Of a DNA stretch of 64,000 bases, positions 1 to 9,369 are shown one piece after another. Made by a program: the position numbers and the translations under genes. The notes below the pieces were generated by a model. That model did no database searches, was not told where the DNA came from, and was given only the letters and a program-made list of their open reading frames with translations. Position 1 is the first letter of the stretch, and each line of letters opens with the position of its first letter. This DNA comes from Zemynaea arenosa (lineage in GTDB: Bacteria > Pseudomonadota > Gammaproteobacteria > Burkholderiales > Burkholderiaceae_D), in assembly GCF_004614185.1 (NCBI RefSeq), contig NZ_SPVF01000006.1, positions 1-64,000 of the forward strand, read 5' to 3'.

Positions 1-1803
1 GTGCAGGCCGGCGCAGCGCTGGCGGCCCTGGTGGCCGGCCCGGCCTGGGCGGATGGCAGCGCCACCGCCATCCTGCAGGTGCACGCCCCGCTGCTGACCC
101 GCGCCGACGGCTCGCTGCTGACTCCGGCCGACTTCACCCTGCTCAACACCTACTCGGCAGGTGGCCTGCAGACCTTGGCCGAGGGGCAGTACAACCTGAC
201 CGGCGGCTCCAACAACCTGGAGGCGTACACCGAGCATGCCATCTGCAGCGGCCCGTCCTGTCCGCTGTTCCCGGTCGGCTTCCCGCCGCGCGGCCCGCAA
301 CGCCTCGACACGGGCGACCTGGGCTATGCGGAGCGCAACAGCTTCGGCATGCAAACCCTGCTGCGTCCGGATGCCTCCGAGGATGTGCGCGCTAACTCCA
401 GCGTCAGCCACGCGATCCAGCCCAGCACCGGGCACTCCAGCGGCTACGTGGAAATCTTCTTCCGCCCCGCCTTCGACGGCCCGCTGGCGTTCTCGGTCGA
501 GGCCACGCCCTACCTCAGCGCCGTGCTGGGCGCACCGGAGGGCTACACCAGCCTGGCCAGCGCGCGGGTCCGCTTCACTTTCGAGATCTGGGACGGCGAG
601 GTCGCGGGCAACCTGTTGTCGCTGGCGCCGCCGGAACTGAACCGGAATCTGGTCCTGACGGCGAACGGTGCCCTGGACTATGCTCCGGGCACACTCGCGT
701 TTTCGGGCAGCACACCGGCCCTGCAGGCCGATCACCTGTATTACCTGCGCCTGGACCAGGCCGCCCTGACCGAGGTCTCGTCGATTCCGGAACCGGCTGC
801 CTGGGCGATGCTGGCGGCCGGGCTGCCGCTGCTGGCCGTGCGCCTTCTCTGGAGACCCGGGCAGTCCCGGCGAGGGCAGCGACCACGCCGGGCGAGATTC
901 TGGACTGCGGCCATGGTGGGGCTGGCCTGGACCTGCTGCTGCCCGGCGTGGGCGGGCGTGGGCGCCAACGCCAGCATTGAGATCTCCACCTTCCAGCTCA
1001 CCCACCCCGACGGAACGCCGTTCGCGCTGGACGATTTCGTGCCCGCCACGGCGCCACGCGGGGACGTGGTCGGGCGCCTGTACACGATCTGGGGGCCCAG
1101 CGGCAACGAATCGAGCACGATCGCGCAGGGTCCGCTCCAGCATGCCCGGCTGTGTCTACCGGCCGACTGCTCGTTTGGCTTCCATGGGGACTATGCCCTC
1201 GCCAGCCATGACGCACGCAACCTGACGTCCCCGATCGACCACGCCGACCAGGCCACGGTGGCCACGGTATCGGTGCTGAACCGGGAGCTGTCCGGATCCG
1301 CAAGTTCCACCAGCCTGCTCACGCTGCCGTTCCAGCTGGCACAGGCGGGCCAGGTCGCGTTCGATTTTGCCGGCCGCCCGGTGGCGGTCCTGGCCATCAC
1401 GCCCGAGGACAGCGGCCCCGGCAGCCGGGCCCGCGTCACCCTCGTGTTCCAGCTCTGGGTGGACGATGCCACCACCGGCCAGGAGGTGTTCCGGCTGGCG
1501 CCGGAGGCGCTGAACCAGAGCCTGGCGCTGGACTGGCCGGATACGCTGGCCACGGTGGACCCGCTGACCGTCCGCTACCAGGCGGTCACCCCGTTGCTGG
1601 ATCCGAGCCATGTCTACACGTTGCACATCGACCAGCAGGCGCTGGCGGAAGCCACCCGGGTCGCCGCCGACGGCCCGATTCCCGAGGTGCCGGAGCCGCC
1701 GTCCGCGGCTTTGTATTTGGCCGGCCTGGCCATGTGGGCCGTCCGCTGGGGCGCCCGCCGTCACGGATCGAGCACCCCGCTTCGCTGCAGCTGCTCGGCA
1801 TAA
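1..1803 (+). CDS. tandem PEP-CTERM-type exported protein (two units in one frame), 5' end cut by window
   Basis: The frame is open from base 1. Its first residues read like the end of a Sec signal peptide (AALVAGPAWA, then DG), so the true start probably lies just upstream. Residues about 20-260 form one extracellular domain. This ends in a PEP-CTERM-like sorting tail near residue 262 (SSIPEPAAWAMLAAGLPLL, then an Arg-rich stretch). Directly after, still in frame, comes a second signal-peptide-like segment (FWTAAMVGLAWTCCCPAWAG, about residues 300-319), a second domain similar to the first, and a second tail (EVPEPPSAALYLAGLAMW, then Arg-rich). Proteins with such tails are normally processed by an exosortase and exported to the envelope or exopolysaccharide. 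Two complete units in one frame is odd: it may be a real fusion, a duplication that lost a stop, or a sequence error. The last 43 bases overlap the convergent LysR gene. Confidence 0.7.
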   Translation: MQAGAALAALVAGPAWADGSATAILQVHAPLLTRADGSLLTPADFTLLNTYSAGGLQTLAEGQYNLTGGSNNLEAYTEHAICSGPSCPLFPVGFPPRGPQRLDTGDLGYAERNSFGMQTLLRPDASEDVRANSSVSHAIQPSTGHSSGYVEIFFRPAFDGPLAFSVEATPYLSAVLGAPEGYTSLASARVRFTFEIWDGEVAGNLLSLAPPELNRNLVLTANGALDYAPGTLAFSGSTPALQADHLYYLRLDQAALTEVSSIPEPAAWAMLAAGLPLLAVRLLWRPGQSRRGQRPRRARFWTAAMVGLAWTCCCPAWAGVGANASIEISTFQLTHPDGTPFALDDFVPATAPRGDVVGRLYTIWGPSGNESSTIAQGPLQHARLCLPADCSFGFHGDYALASHDARNLTSPIDHADQATVATVSVLNRELSGSASSTSLLTLPFQLAQAGQVAFDFAGRPVAVLAITPEDSGPGSRARVTLVFQLWVDDATTGQEVFRLAPEALNQSLALDWPDTLATVDPLTVRYQAVTPLLDPSHVYTLHIDQQALAEATRVAADGPIPEVPEPPSAALYLAGLAMWAVRWGARRHGSSTPLRCSCSA

Positions 1804-2669
1804 AAGCGCACGAAGACGGCCACGCGCGGCGGCAGCGCGCCCTGCTTGTAGAACACCGCCCACACCGGTTCACCCCATGGCAGGCGCGCGGCGGGCAGGA
1901 CTTCGACCAGGCGCCCGGCTCGCACCTCCGTGCGCGTGAGGAAGTCCGCCAGCCGCACGATCCCCGCCCCGGCCAGCGCCAGGTGCAGCAGCGCCTGGCC
2001 GCTGGACGAGGTCACGTGCGGCGTGACCTTCAGGCCTTCGCCGCCCTCGTGGCGCAGCGGCCAGAGGTTCAGCGACTCCGGCTGCGAAAAGCCGAGCAGG
2101 CGGTGGGCGCCGTCCGTCAGATCCGCTGTGCTGCGCGGCGTGCCAAGCTGCGCCAGGTAGTCCGGCGACGCGAGAATGCGCGCCTGGCTGGTACCGAGCC
2201 GCCGTGCATTGAGCGTGGAATCGGCCAGGGGGCCAATGCGCACCGCCACGTCGGCCCGCTCCTCGATCAGGTCCACTACCGATTCGGCGGCGGTGAGCTC
2301 CGGCCGCACCAGCGGATAAGCCTCCAGGAACGCGGGCAGCAATGGCGCGATCATGTGCGTGAGTGCAGGCGTGGAGGCGTTGATGCGCAGCGGCCCGGCA
2401 GGCTGGGACAGCAGCGTCGCCATCTGCTCCTCGGTGTCCTGCAGGTCCGCCAGCGTACGCCGCGCCCGTTCCAGCAGCCACTCGCCTTCCGCCGTCAGGT
2501 CCAGCCGCCGCGTGGTGCGCGTCAGCAGGGCCACGCCGAGCTGCGTCTCCAGCCGCGTGATGGTGCGGCTCACGCCGGACGTGGTCTGCCCCAACCGCTC
2601 GGCGGCGGCCGAAAACGAGCCGCCATCGGCGACGGCGACGAACACGGACAGCGCTTCCACATTCAGCAT
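1761..2669 (-). CDS. LysR-family transcriptional regulator
   Basis: This 302-residue protein has the LysR layout. An N-terminal winged helix-turn-helix lies at about residues 1-60 (VFVAVADGGSFSAAAERLG, then TTSGVSRTITRLE). A periplasmic-binding-protein-like effector domain fills about residues 90-295. I chose the Met that opens MLNVEALSVF because it matches the usual family start; an in-frame Met eight codons upstream (at 2693) is also possible. It is transcribed divergently from the MFS efflux gene at 2770, with about 100 bp between them, the classical arrangement for a LysR regulator controlling its neighbour. The effector is unknown. Its 3' end overlaps the convergent PEP-CTERM-type frame by 43 bp. 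Confidence 0.92.
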   Translation of the reverse strand: MLNVEALSVFVAVADGGSFSAAAERLGQTTSGVSRTITRLETQLGVALLTRTTRRLDLTAEGEWLLERARRTLADLQDTEEQMATLLSQPAGPLRINASTPALTHMIAPLLPAFLEAYPLVRPELTAAESVVDLIEERADVAVRIGPLADSTLNARRLGTSQARILASPDYLAQLGTPRSTADLTDGAHRLLGFSQPESLNLWPLRHEGGEGLKVTPHVTSSSGQALLHLALAGAGIVRLADFLTRTEVRAGRLVEVLPAARLPWGEPVWAVFYKQGALPPRVAVFVRFYAEQLQRSGVLDP

Positions 2670-2757
2670 TCTTGACTCCCAGGCAAAGATCAATTGTAGG
2701 GAGACGGCTTAATCTTTGCACGCGCACGCTCCAGACTGCGGGACTCGCACAACAACC

Positions 2758-2762
2758 AGGAG
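2758..2762 (+). promoter_or_regulatory. ribosome binding site deciding the MFS gene start
   Basis: AGGAG lies seven bases before the ATG at 2770. This favours that start over the in-frame upstream ATG at 2716, which would add 18 residues unlike the family's N-terminus. Confidence 0.75.
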
Positions 2763-2769
2763 CTTCTCC

Positions 2770-3984
2770 ATGCGTATGCCCCTCGCACTGTGGGCACTGG
2801 CGCTCAGCGCCTTCGCCATCGGCACCACGGAATTCGTCATCGTCGGCCTGGTGCCGACCATCGCCAGCAGCCTGCATGTCTCGGTGCCCTCGGCCGGGCT
2901 GCTGGTCACCATGTACGCGCTCGGCGTGGCGGTCGGCGCGCCGGTGCTGACCGCCCTCACCGGCCGCCTGCCGCGCAAGGCGCTGCTGCTCGGCCTCATG
3001 GCCCTTTTCACGGCCGGGAACCTGCTGGCCTGGATGGCGCCGGGCTACGGCGCGCTGATGGCCGCGCGCGTCCTCACCGGCCTCACGCACGGCGTGTTCT
3101 TTTCGATCGGTTCCACCATCGCCACCAGCCTGGTGCCGAAGGAGAAGGCGGCCAGCGCGATCGCCCTGATGTTCTCGGGCCTGACGGTGGCACTGGTGAC
3201 CGGCGTCCCGCTGGGCACCTTCATCGGCCAGACCTTCGGCTGGCAGGCCACGTTCCTGGCCGTGGCCCTGCTGGGTGCCATCGCGGTGGCGGGCAGCTGG
3301 CGCTTGATCCCCGCCAACATCCGCGGCAGCGCGCCGGCCCCGCTGCGCACCCAGCTCGCCGTACTGCGCCAACCGCGCCTGCTGCTGGTGTACGCCATGA
3401 CGGCGCTCGGCTACGGCGGTTCGTTCACCGCCTTCACCTTCCTTGCGCCCATCCTGCAGGAAGTCAGCGGCTTCCCGGCCGCCAGCGTCGGGCTGGTGAT
3501 GCTGGTGTACGGCGTCTCGGTCGCCATCGGAAATATCGCGGGCGGCAAGCTGGCGGACCGCGTGGGCCCGGTGCGCGCGCTGCAGTGGGTGTTCGCCGCG
3601 CTGGCGCTGGTGCTGCTGGTCCTGACCTTCACCGCGCCGCACCGCTGGCTGGCCGTGGCCACGGTGCTGCTGTGGGGCGGCTTCGCGTTCGGCAGCGTGC
3701 CGGGACTGCAGGTCTACGTGGTGCGCCGCGCCGAACAGGATGCGCCGCAGGCGGTGGACGTGGCCTCGGGCCTGAACATCGCCGCCTTCAATGTCGGCAT
3801 CGCGATCGGCGCCAGCGGCGGCGGTCTGGTGGTGGCCCATCTGGGCCTGATGGCCACGCCCTGGATCGGCGCCCTGGTCGTCCTCGGCGCCCTGGCCCTC
3901 ACCACCCTCTCCGGGCGGCTGGACCGCGCCGAGAAGGCGGACCGGCGCTGCGCCGCCTCACCGGTTACCATGGCGGGCATGTAG
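2770..3984 (+). CDS. MFS transporter, DHA1/AraJ-like drug or sugar efflux permease
   Basis: A 404-residue integral membrane protein with about 12 hydrophobic segments, as is usual for the DHA1 branch of the major facilitator superfamily. The start (LALSAFAIGTTEFVIVGL) is characteristic of the AraJ/YdhP/NepI-like group, in which the TTEFV segment of TM1 is conserved. The TM2-3 loop (GRLPRKALLLGLM) matches the MFS loop motif. The likely role is proton-coupled efflux of a small molecule across the inner membrane; the substrate cannot be told from sequence. It is divergent from the LysR gene, which probably regulates it. Confidence 0.9.
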   Translation: MRMPLALWALALSAFAIGTTEFVIVGLVPTIASSLHVSVPSAGLLVTMYALGVAVGAPVLTALTGRLPRKALLLGLMALFTAGNLLAWMAPGYGALMAARVLTGLTHGVFFSIGSTIATSLVPKEKAASAIALMFSGLTVALVTGVPLGTFIGQTFGWQATFLAVALLGAIAVAGSWRLIPANIRGSAPAPLRTQLAVLRQPRLLLVYAMTALGYGGSFTAFTFLAPILQEVSGFPAASVGLVMLVYGVSVAIGNIAGGKLADRVGPVRALQWVFAALALVLLVLTFTAPHRWLAVATVLLWGGFAFGSVPGLQVYVVRRAEQDAPQAVDVASGLNIAAFNVGIAIGASGGGLVVAHLGLMATPWIGALVVLGALALTTLSGRLDRAEKADRRCAASPVTMAGM

Positions 3985-4029
3985 AACGGTGCGGCTCTTT
4001 CGGGGCTGTGCCTCGAACGGACCGTGCCG

Positions 4030-4935
4030 ATGTCATTCCCCTACCTGAGCGACCTGATTTTCTACCTCACCGGCTACATGCTGCCGCTGCCCTTTGCGAT
4101 GTTTGGCCTTTTCGTCGCCTGCGCGATGCTGGCCGCGGGCGCGTGTCTGGCGCGCGAACTGCGGCGCATGCACCGTGAAGGCCGCATCGGTGCCGCGCAG
4201 CGCCGGGTGCGGGGCGTCATGACGGAGGTGGCGCCGGACACCCTGGTCAGCGACTTCACCATCGTGGTCCTCGTCGCAGGCGTGATCGGTGCCCGCCTCT
4301 TTCACATCCTCGAAAACCTTCCTTCGTTCTTCGCGGATCCGGCGGGCATGATCTTCAGCCGCTCGGGCCTGAGCGTGTTCGGGGGCCTGATCCTGGGCGC
4401 CGCCGCCGGCGCCATCCTGCTGCGGCGCTGGAGAATCCCGCTGCGTCCCTTCCTCGACGCGATCGCCCCGGCAATGATGCTCGGTTACGCCATCGGGCGC
4501 CTCGGCTGCCAGGTCTCGGGCGATGGCGACTGGGGCACGGTGGCCAACATGGCGCTGAAACCGGCCTGGCTGCCCACCTGGCTGTGGGCCCAGACCTATG
4601 AGCACAATATTTACGGCGCAGTCATCGCGGCACCGGGCGTGTATCCGACGCCCGTCTACGAAACCCTGATGGCGCTGGCCTGCTTCGCCCTCCTGTGGGC
4701 GATCCGCAAGCACCCCTTCCGCACCGGCTGGCTGTTCGCCGTCTACCTGCTGCTGGCGGGCGCGGAGCGCCTGCTGATCGAACAGATCCGCGTGAACGTG
4801 AAATTCAGCGCCTGGGGCCTGCATTTCACCCAGGCCGAGTTCATCGCCGTCGGGTTCATCGCGGCCGGAATCGCGGGCATGACGCTGCTGCGCCAGCCCG
4901 TCCGGCGCAAGGTCGGCGCATACCCCATGGGCTGA
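4030..4935 (+). CDS. Lgt-like membrane protein (prolipoprotein diacylglyceryl transferase family)
   Basis: A roughly 301-residue polytopic membrane protein that aligns with the Lgt family by pattern. It has a periplasmic GARLFHILEN segment, the LSVFGGLILGAAAGAILL helix, the signature-like GRLGCQVSGDGDWG near residue 160, and a late AGAERLLIEQIR segment resembling the second essential arginine region. In classical Lgt the signature is GRxGNFxNxE; here Asn is replaced by Cys-Gln, the second Asn by Ser and Glu by Asp. The catalytic Arg of GR is kept. It is therefore probably a divergent paralogue rather than the housekeeping enzyme. The ATG at 4030 is used; an in-frame GTG at 4024 is also possible and neither has a clear ribosome site. 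It follows the MFS gene by 45 bp. Confidence 0.75.
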   Translation: MSFPYLSDLIFYLTGYMLPLPFAMFGLFVACAMLAAGACLARELRRMHREGRIGAAQRRVRGVMTEVAPDTLVSDFTIVVLVAGVIGARLFHILENLPSFFADPAGMIFSRSGLSVFGGLILGAAAGAILLRRWRIPLRPFLDAIAPAMMLGYAIGRLGCQVSGDGDWGTVANMALKPAWLPTWLWAQTYEHNIYGAVIAAPGVYPTPVYETLMALACFALLWAIRKHPFRTGWLFAVYLLLAGAERLLIEQIRVNVKFSAWGLHFTQAEFIAVGFIAAGIAGMTLLRQPVRRKVGAYPMG

Positions 4936-4976
4936 AACGCCACAGCGGCCCCTTACCAGGCCCGCCCGAGCTCTCG

Positions 4977-7157
4977 CTACATGAGCGTCACCACTGGTCG
5001 CAGACGGAGCACGACCGTTCGTTCGCGCGCATCCTCATATTGGGGGAACAAGGAGGGCCGCCCGGCGCCGGAGGCCACCAGTTCCTTGACCAGGGCCGCA
5101 CTTCCCGCGGCGCGTTCCAGAGTGGACGCCGCATGCTGGGCGCGTCCGGCCGACAGCAGCCGATTGAGATCACGCTCGCCCTCGCGGCAGCCGGCGACCG
5201 GCACCTGCTGCCAGGCGCGGTTGCGATAGGAACAAAAGGCAGCTGCGGAAGGCTTTGCCGCGCAGTTCCTCAACCGCGCGACGGGCTGGGACGCATAGCC
5301 GCTGACCTGGGCCAGGAATCCCACGCCGTTGCGGGACCCATATCCCGCCACCGTTTTGCCGATACCAGTGAACGTGTCCTCCATGGCTTTGTCGGTACAG
5401 GAGTCGTCCCCATAGCTGGCCGGCGGAGCGAAACTGATCACGTAGGTCGCACCATCCTTCAAACAGGTCACCCCCGGCTGCGCCATGCCGCTTTCGGAGC
5501 ACAGCGAAGCGCTGTCCGGTTGCGGTGCGGGCGCGGTGTTGACATTGAATACAGGGGCAATCGTATTGGTTGGGCTGAACGTGTTCACGTTCTGCATGCT
5601 CAGCTGGGCATTGAGCGTGGCCGACGCCTGGGCCACCGCATTGGCCGCACTTGAGACGTTCACATTGTTCACCAGGCTCGATGTCAGCACCGCATCGCCA
5701 GGCATTGCTGCTAACAGCGCCGGGCTCTCGCGGACCGCATCATCCACTGATTTCGCGGTCGCGATATCAGCCAGTTGGCGAACCTTTCGCTCGTCAACGC
5801 TGATCGGCACCGGCGCGGCCTTGCGGGCCTCGTCACGCAGGGCCTGGCGCTGGGCCGTCAACGCATCGACCAGGAGCTGTTGACGGGACGCCCACTGGTT
5901 CGCCGTGTACACGTTCAGAGGTGTGGTCTGCCGCGTTTCGCTTCCGGACTGCGACGCATTGACCCAATAGCCATCCAGGCTTTCCGCAGTGGCCTGGGAT
6001 TGCGGGGCCACTGTACTGGCAGAGCGGAATCGTTTCGTCCAGCCCTCGAGCAGGCCAGGTTCGGCTTTGGCGGGTTCGCTCCTGGCCGGCTGGAATTGTC
6101 CGTCCTTCTCAATGTTCAGAATCAGCATGGTATCGACCAGTTCCGACAGCATCGGAAGGTCTCCATCATTCGAAAGGTTTTCACATGCGGCCCGGCGCAA
6201 TTCGGTCAGGTAGGCCGGCAGGTTCACGGCGGGATTGGACGATAGCCCCGCGGTGGCGATGCGCTTCTCATACACTGTCCGAACCTGCGCGAACGAGCGA
6301 TTGACGGCATCCTGCAATTGCGGCTCGAACGCCAGGAAACTGATGCTGGCCGCCCCATAATATTTGTCGTCGAGGCGATTGATCACTGCCTGCGCCGGCT
6401 TGAGCGAATTGTGCAACAGCTCCAGGCTGCGCTTCGCGACATGATGAATGACACGGTCGCGCAGAGTGTCCGCCAGCACGATTCGATAATCCCCCATAAG
6501 AAGCTGTTCGATTTGCGAGACCTGGGCTTCCAGATTGCTGCCCCACGCGGTGAGCTCGATGGCCCCCTGCTCTCCCATCTCCTGGTACGCCGCGGTCAAA
6601 GCACTGCGGAATTCGATGATGGCTTCACGCAGCGCTGCCAATTCAGTTTTCACCTGATCGACGTTTTCGTGCATGGTCCTCGCCAACGAGGACAAAGCCA
6701 TGAACCGCTGCTCAGGCGTCAAGCGGGCGCCATCGGGAGCTGCGCTCTTCCTGAGCTCAATCTCGGCCAGCTTCATCTCATTGTTTGCGTTCTCAATCTG
6801 CCCGCTGAAAATCTTCAGCTTCGCCCGCAATGCGGTCAGGCTGTCGCGCACCTTATCCCTGGCCGCTTGCACGGCGGTGAACTTGGTCTTGGGCCACCCA
6901 TATTTGGCATAGATGGATTCGAACGAACACATGGACAGCAATTGTTCGCCCTCCCCCAATTGCACCGAACAGCGTCCGACATCGCCCAATTTGAGGGTCA
7001 GGAGGTCGGGATGAATCGCCGAACTCTCCGGGGTCGGTGTCTGCAGCGCCTGCCGGCACTTCTCCGCGACTTCCACGCGGGTTTGAATCGAATTGCTCAA
7101 ATTCCCGCAGCCTCCGACGCACAACGGGACCATCAACGCTACCAGGATCGCTTTCAT
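4977..7157 (-). CDS. large uncharacterised lipoprotein with coiled-coil and OmpA-like C-terminus
   Basis: A 726-residue protein that I do not recognise as a named family. The N-terminus is a short lipoprotein signal (MKAILVALMVPLCVGGC) with the lipidated Cys at residue 17. Residues about 70-220 are rich in charged and Leu heptads and probably form coiled coil. The middle is alpha-helical and then Ala/Asn/Thr-rich (about 480-570). The last ~130 residues contain two Cys pairs. They end in a pattern like the OmpA peptidoglycan-binding fold: VSGYAS, then LLSAGRAQHAASTLE, then ELVASGAGRPS and a final DARERTVVLRLRP, although the key Asp is not clear. It probably spans from a membrane anchor to the cell wall. 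GC content looks lower than in neighbouring genes and it stands alone, which may indicate acquisition. A strong ribosome site supports the start. Confidence 0.75.
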   Translation of the reverse strand: MKAILVALMVPLCVGGCGNLSNSIQTRVEVAEKCRQALQTPTPESSAIHPDLLTLKLGDVGRCSVQLGEGEQLLSMCSFESIYAKYGWPKTKFTAVQAARDKVRDSLTALRAKLKIFSGQIENANNEMKLAEIELRKSAAPDGARLTPEQRFMALSSLARTMHENVDQVKTELAALREAIIEFRSALTAAYQEMGEQGAIELTAWGSNLEAQVSQIEQLLMGDYRIVLADTLRDRVIHHVAKRSLELLHNSLKPAQAVINRLDDKYYGAASISFLAFEPQLQDAVNRSFAQVRTVYEKRIATAGLSSNPAVNLPAYLTELRRAACENLSNDGDLPMLSELVDTMLILNIEKDGQFQPARSEPAKAEPGLLEGWTKRFRSASTVAPQSQATAESLDGYWVNASQSGSETRQTTPLNVYTANQWASRQQLLVDALTAQRQALRDEARKAAPVPISVDERKVRQLADIATAKSVDDAVRESPALLAAMPGDAVLTSSLVNNVNVSSAANAVAQASATLNAQLSMQNVNTFSPTNTIAPVFNVNTAPAPQPDSASLCSESGMAQPGVTCLKDGATYVISFAPPASYGDDSCTDKAMEDTFTGIGKTVAGYGSRNGVGFLAQVSGYASQPVARLRNCAAKPSAAAFCSYRNRAWQQVPVAGCREGERDLNRLLSAGRAQHAASTLERAAGSAALVKELVASGAGRPSLFPQYEDARERTVVLRLRPVVTLM

Positions 7158-7162
7158 GAAAC

Positions 7163-7169
7163 TCCCTCA
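7163..7169 (-). promoter_or_regulatory. ribosome binding site of the large lipoprotein gene
   Basis: Read on the minus strand, GAGGGAG lies five bases before the ATG at 7157. It supports the lipoprotein start and so the lipobox assignment. Confidence 0.65.
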
Positions 7170-7362
7170 GTTATTGTTGTTCACCGCTCCGCCAATATAA
7201 AGCGCAAAACCGTCAACAAACTCACCAATAATCACGGAAGGGAATCCGCATGGCCGCCGCCGCCCGGAGAGCGGTCTGCCGCACCGTTTGGCCGCCGAAG
7301 CCACGAGGGCCATATGCTAGAATGTCGCCCACTCCAAATTCCCCGTTCAAGGAACCTGCGAC

Positions 7363-8088
7363 ATGGCTGGACACAGCAAATGGGCCAACATCAAGCATAA
7401 GAAAGCCGCCACCGACGCCAAGCGCGGCAAGATCTGGACTCGCCTGATCAAGGAAATCACCGTGGCCGCGCGCATGGGCGGGGGCGACATGAATTCGAAC
7501 CCGCGCCTGCGCCTCGCCGTGGACAAGGCGGCCGACGCCAATATGCCGAAGGATAACGTCAACCGCGCGATCCAGCGCGGCTCCGGCGGCCTGGAAGGCG
7601 CGAACTACGAAGAGGTCCGCTACGAAGGCTACGGCATCGGCGGCGCCGCCATCATCGTCGACTGCATGACGGACAACCGCGTGCGCACCGTGGCCGAAGT
7701 GCGCCACGCCTTCAGCAAATACGGCGGCAACATGGGCACCGAGGGCTCGGTGGCCTTCATGTTCAAGCACTGCGGCCAGTTCCTGTTCCCGCCGGGGACG
7801 GACGAGGACAAGCTGACCGAAGCCGCGCTGGACGCCGGCGCCGAGGACGTGATCGCGGACGAGGAAGGCGGCTTTGAAGTGCTGTGCGGCCCGCACGAAT
7901 TCGCGCAGGTGAAGGACTCGCTGGAAAAAGCCGGGTTCAAGGCCGAAGTGGCCGAGATCATCATGAAGCCCGCCACCGAAACCACCTTCACCGGCGAGGA
8001 CGCGCAGAAGATGCAGAAGCTGCTCGACGCGATCGAAAACCTCGACGACGTGCAGGAAGTCTATACCAACGCGGTTATCGAAGAATGA
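7363..8088 (+). CDS. yebC: YebC/PmpR family regulatory protein (TACO1 family)
   Basis: 241 residues, the normal length. It opens with the family hallmark [20 protein letters not shown] and keeps the acidic C-terminal region. Members bind DNA as transcriptional regulators, and recent work on the family links them to translation of proline-rich stretches at the ribosome. It starts a compact plus-strand run and overlaps purD by four bases (ATGA). The ~200 bp upstream separates it from the divergent lipoprotein gene. That interval holds a weak promoter candidate near 7313-7323 (TATGCT or TAGAAT), but I cannot choose between the two. Confidence 0.95.
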   Translation: MAGHSKWANIKHKKAATDAKRGKIWTRLIKEITVAARMGGGDMNSNPRLRLAVDKAADANMPKDNVNRAIQRGSGGLEGANYEEVRYEGYGIGGAAIIVDCMTDNRVRTVAEVRHAFSKYGGNMGTEGSVAFMFKHCGQFLFPPGTDEDKLTEAALDAGAEDVIADEEGGFEVLCGPHEFAQVKDSLEKAGFKAEVAEIIMKPATETTFTGEDAQKMQKLLDAIENLDDVQEVYTNAVIEE

Positions 8089-9353
8089 AGATCCTGGTAG
8101 TCGGCTCCGGCGGCCGCGAACACGCCCTGGCCTGGAAACTGGCCCAGTCCGAACGCGTGCAGCTGGTGTACGTGGCCCCCGGTAACGGCGGGACCGCGCG
8201 CGACAACCGGCTGCAGAACATCGACATCACCGACCCCACCGCGCTGGCCGACTTCGTGCAGCAGGATGGCGTCGCCCTCACCGTGGTCGGCCCGGAAGTG
8301 CCGCTGGCCGCGGGCATCGTCAACATCTTCCGCGCGCGCGGCCTGAAGATCTTCGGCCCCACGCGCGAGGCCGCGCAGCTGGAATCGTCCAAGGACTTCG
8401 CCAAGGCCTTCATGCAGCGCCACGGCATTCCGACCGCGCAGTACCAGACCTTCAGCGATGCGCACCACGCGCACGCCTACGTCAACATGCACGGCGCGCC
8501 GATCGTCATCAAGGCCGACGGCCTGGCGGCCGGCAAAGGCGTGGTGGTGGCGATGTCGGTGGACGAAGCGCACCAGGCCATCGACCACATGCTCTCCGAT
8601 AACCGCTTCGGCGACGCCGGCGCGCGCATCGTGATCGAGGAATTCCTGGCGGGCGAGGAAGCGAGCTTCATCGTCATGTGCGACGGGAAGAACGTGCTGC
8701 CGCTGGCCACCTCGCAGGACCACAAGCGCCTGCAGGACGCGGACCAGGGCCCGAACACGGGCGGCATGGGCGCCTACTCGCCCGCGCCGATCGTGACTCC
8801 GGCGATGCACGCGCGCGTCATGCGCGAGATCATCAATCCGACCATCCAGGGCATGGCCAAGGACGGGATTCCGTTCACCGGCTTCCTGTACGCGGGCCTG
8901 ATGATCGACGATAAGGGCAACCCGAAGACGCTGGAATTCAACTGCCGCATGGGCGACCCCGAGACCCAGCCGATCATGGCGCGCCTGAAGAGCGACCTCG
9001 TGACCATCATGGAGCACGCCGTCAACGGCACGCTCGACGCGGCGGAGATGGATTGGGACCGCCGCACCGCCGTCGGTGTGGTGATGGCTGCTGAAGGCTA
9101 CCCGGAGACGCCGCGCAAGGGCGACGTCATCGACGGCATCCCGGCCGAGACGCCGGAGTGCGTGACCTTCCACGCGGGGACCATCGAGCGCGATGGCCAG
9201 CTGCTGACCTCGGGCGGCCGCGTGCTGTGCGTGGTGGGCCTGGGCGACTCAATCAAGATGGCGCAGAAGCAGGCTTACGAGGCGGTCGAGAAGATTTCGT
9301 TCGCGGGCGCACAGTACCGCCGCGACATCGGCTGGCGTGGCCTGAAGCATTGA
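8085..9353 (+). CDS. purD: phosphoribosylamine-glycine ligase
   Basis: 422 residues, standard for PurD, the ATP-grasp enzyme that joins glycine to 5-phosphoribosylamine in de novo purine synthesis. The start [19 protein letters not shown] is the family signature. The ATP-grasp domain is visible from about residue 105, with [14 protein letters not shown] for nucleotide binding and [26 protein letters not shown] and [13 protein letters not shown] are also diagnostic. The ATG overlaps the yebC stop (ATGA), so the two are probably translationally coupled. Confidence 0.98.
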   Translation: MKILVVGSGGREHALAWKLAQSERVQLVYVAPGNGGTARDNRLQNIDITDPTALADFVQQDGVALTVVGPEVPLAAGIVNIFRARGLKIFGPTREAAQLESSKDFAKAFMQRHGIPTAQYQTFSDAHHAHAYVNMHGAPIVIKADGLAAGKGVVVAMSVDEAHQAIDHMLSDNRFGDAGARIVIEEFLAGEEASFIVMCDGKNVLPLATSQDHKRLQDADQGPNTGGMGAYSPAPIVTPAMHARVMREIINPTIQGMAKDGIPFTGFLYAGLMIDDKGNPKTLEFNCRMGDPETQPIMARLKSDLVTIMEHAVNGTLDAAEMDWDRRTAVGVVMAAEGYPETPRKGDVIDGIPAETPECVTFHAGTIERDGQLLTSGGRVLCVVGLGDSIKMAQKQAYEAVEKISFAGAQYRRDIGWRGLKH

Positions 9354-9369
9354 AGCGATCGCTGAACGC

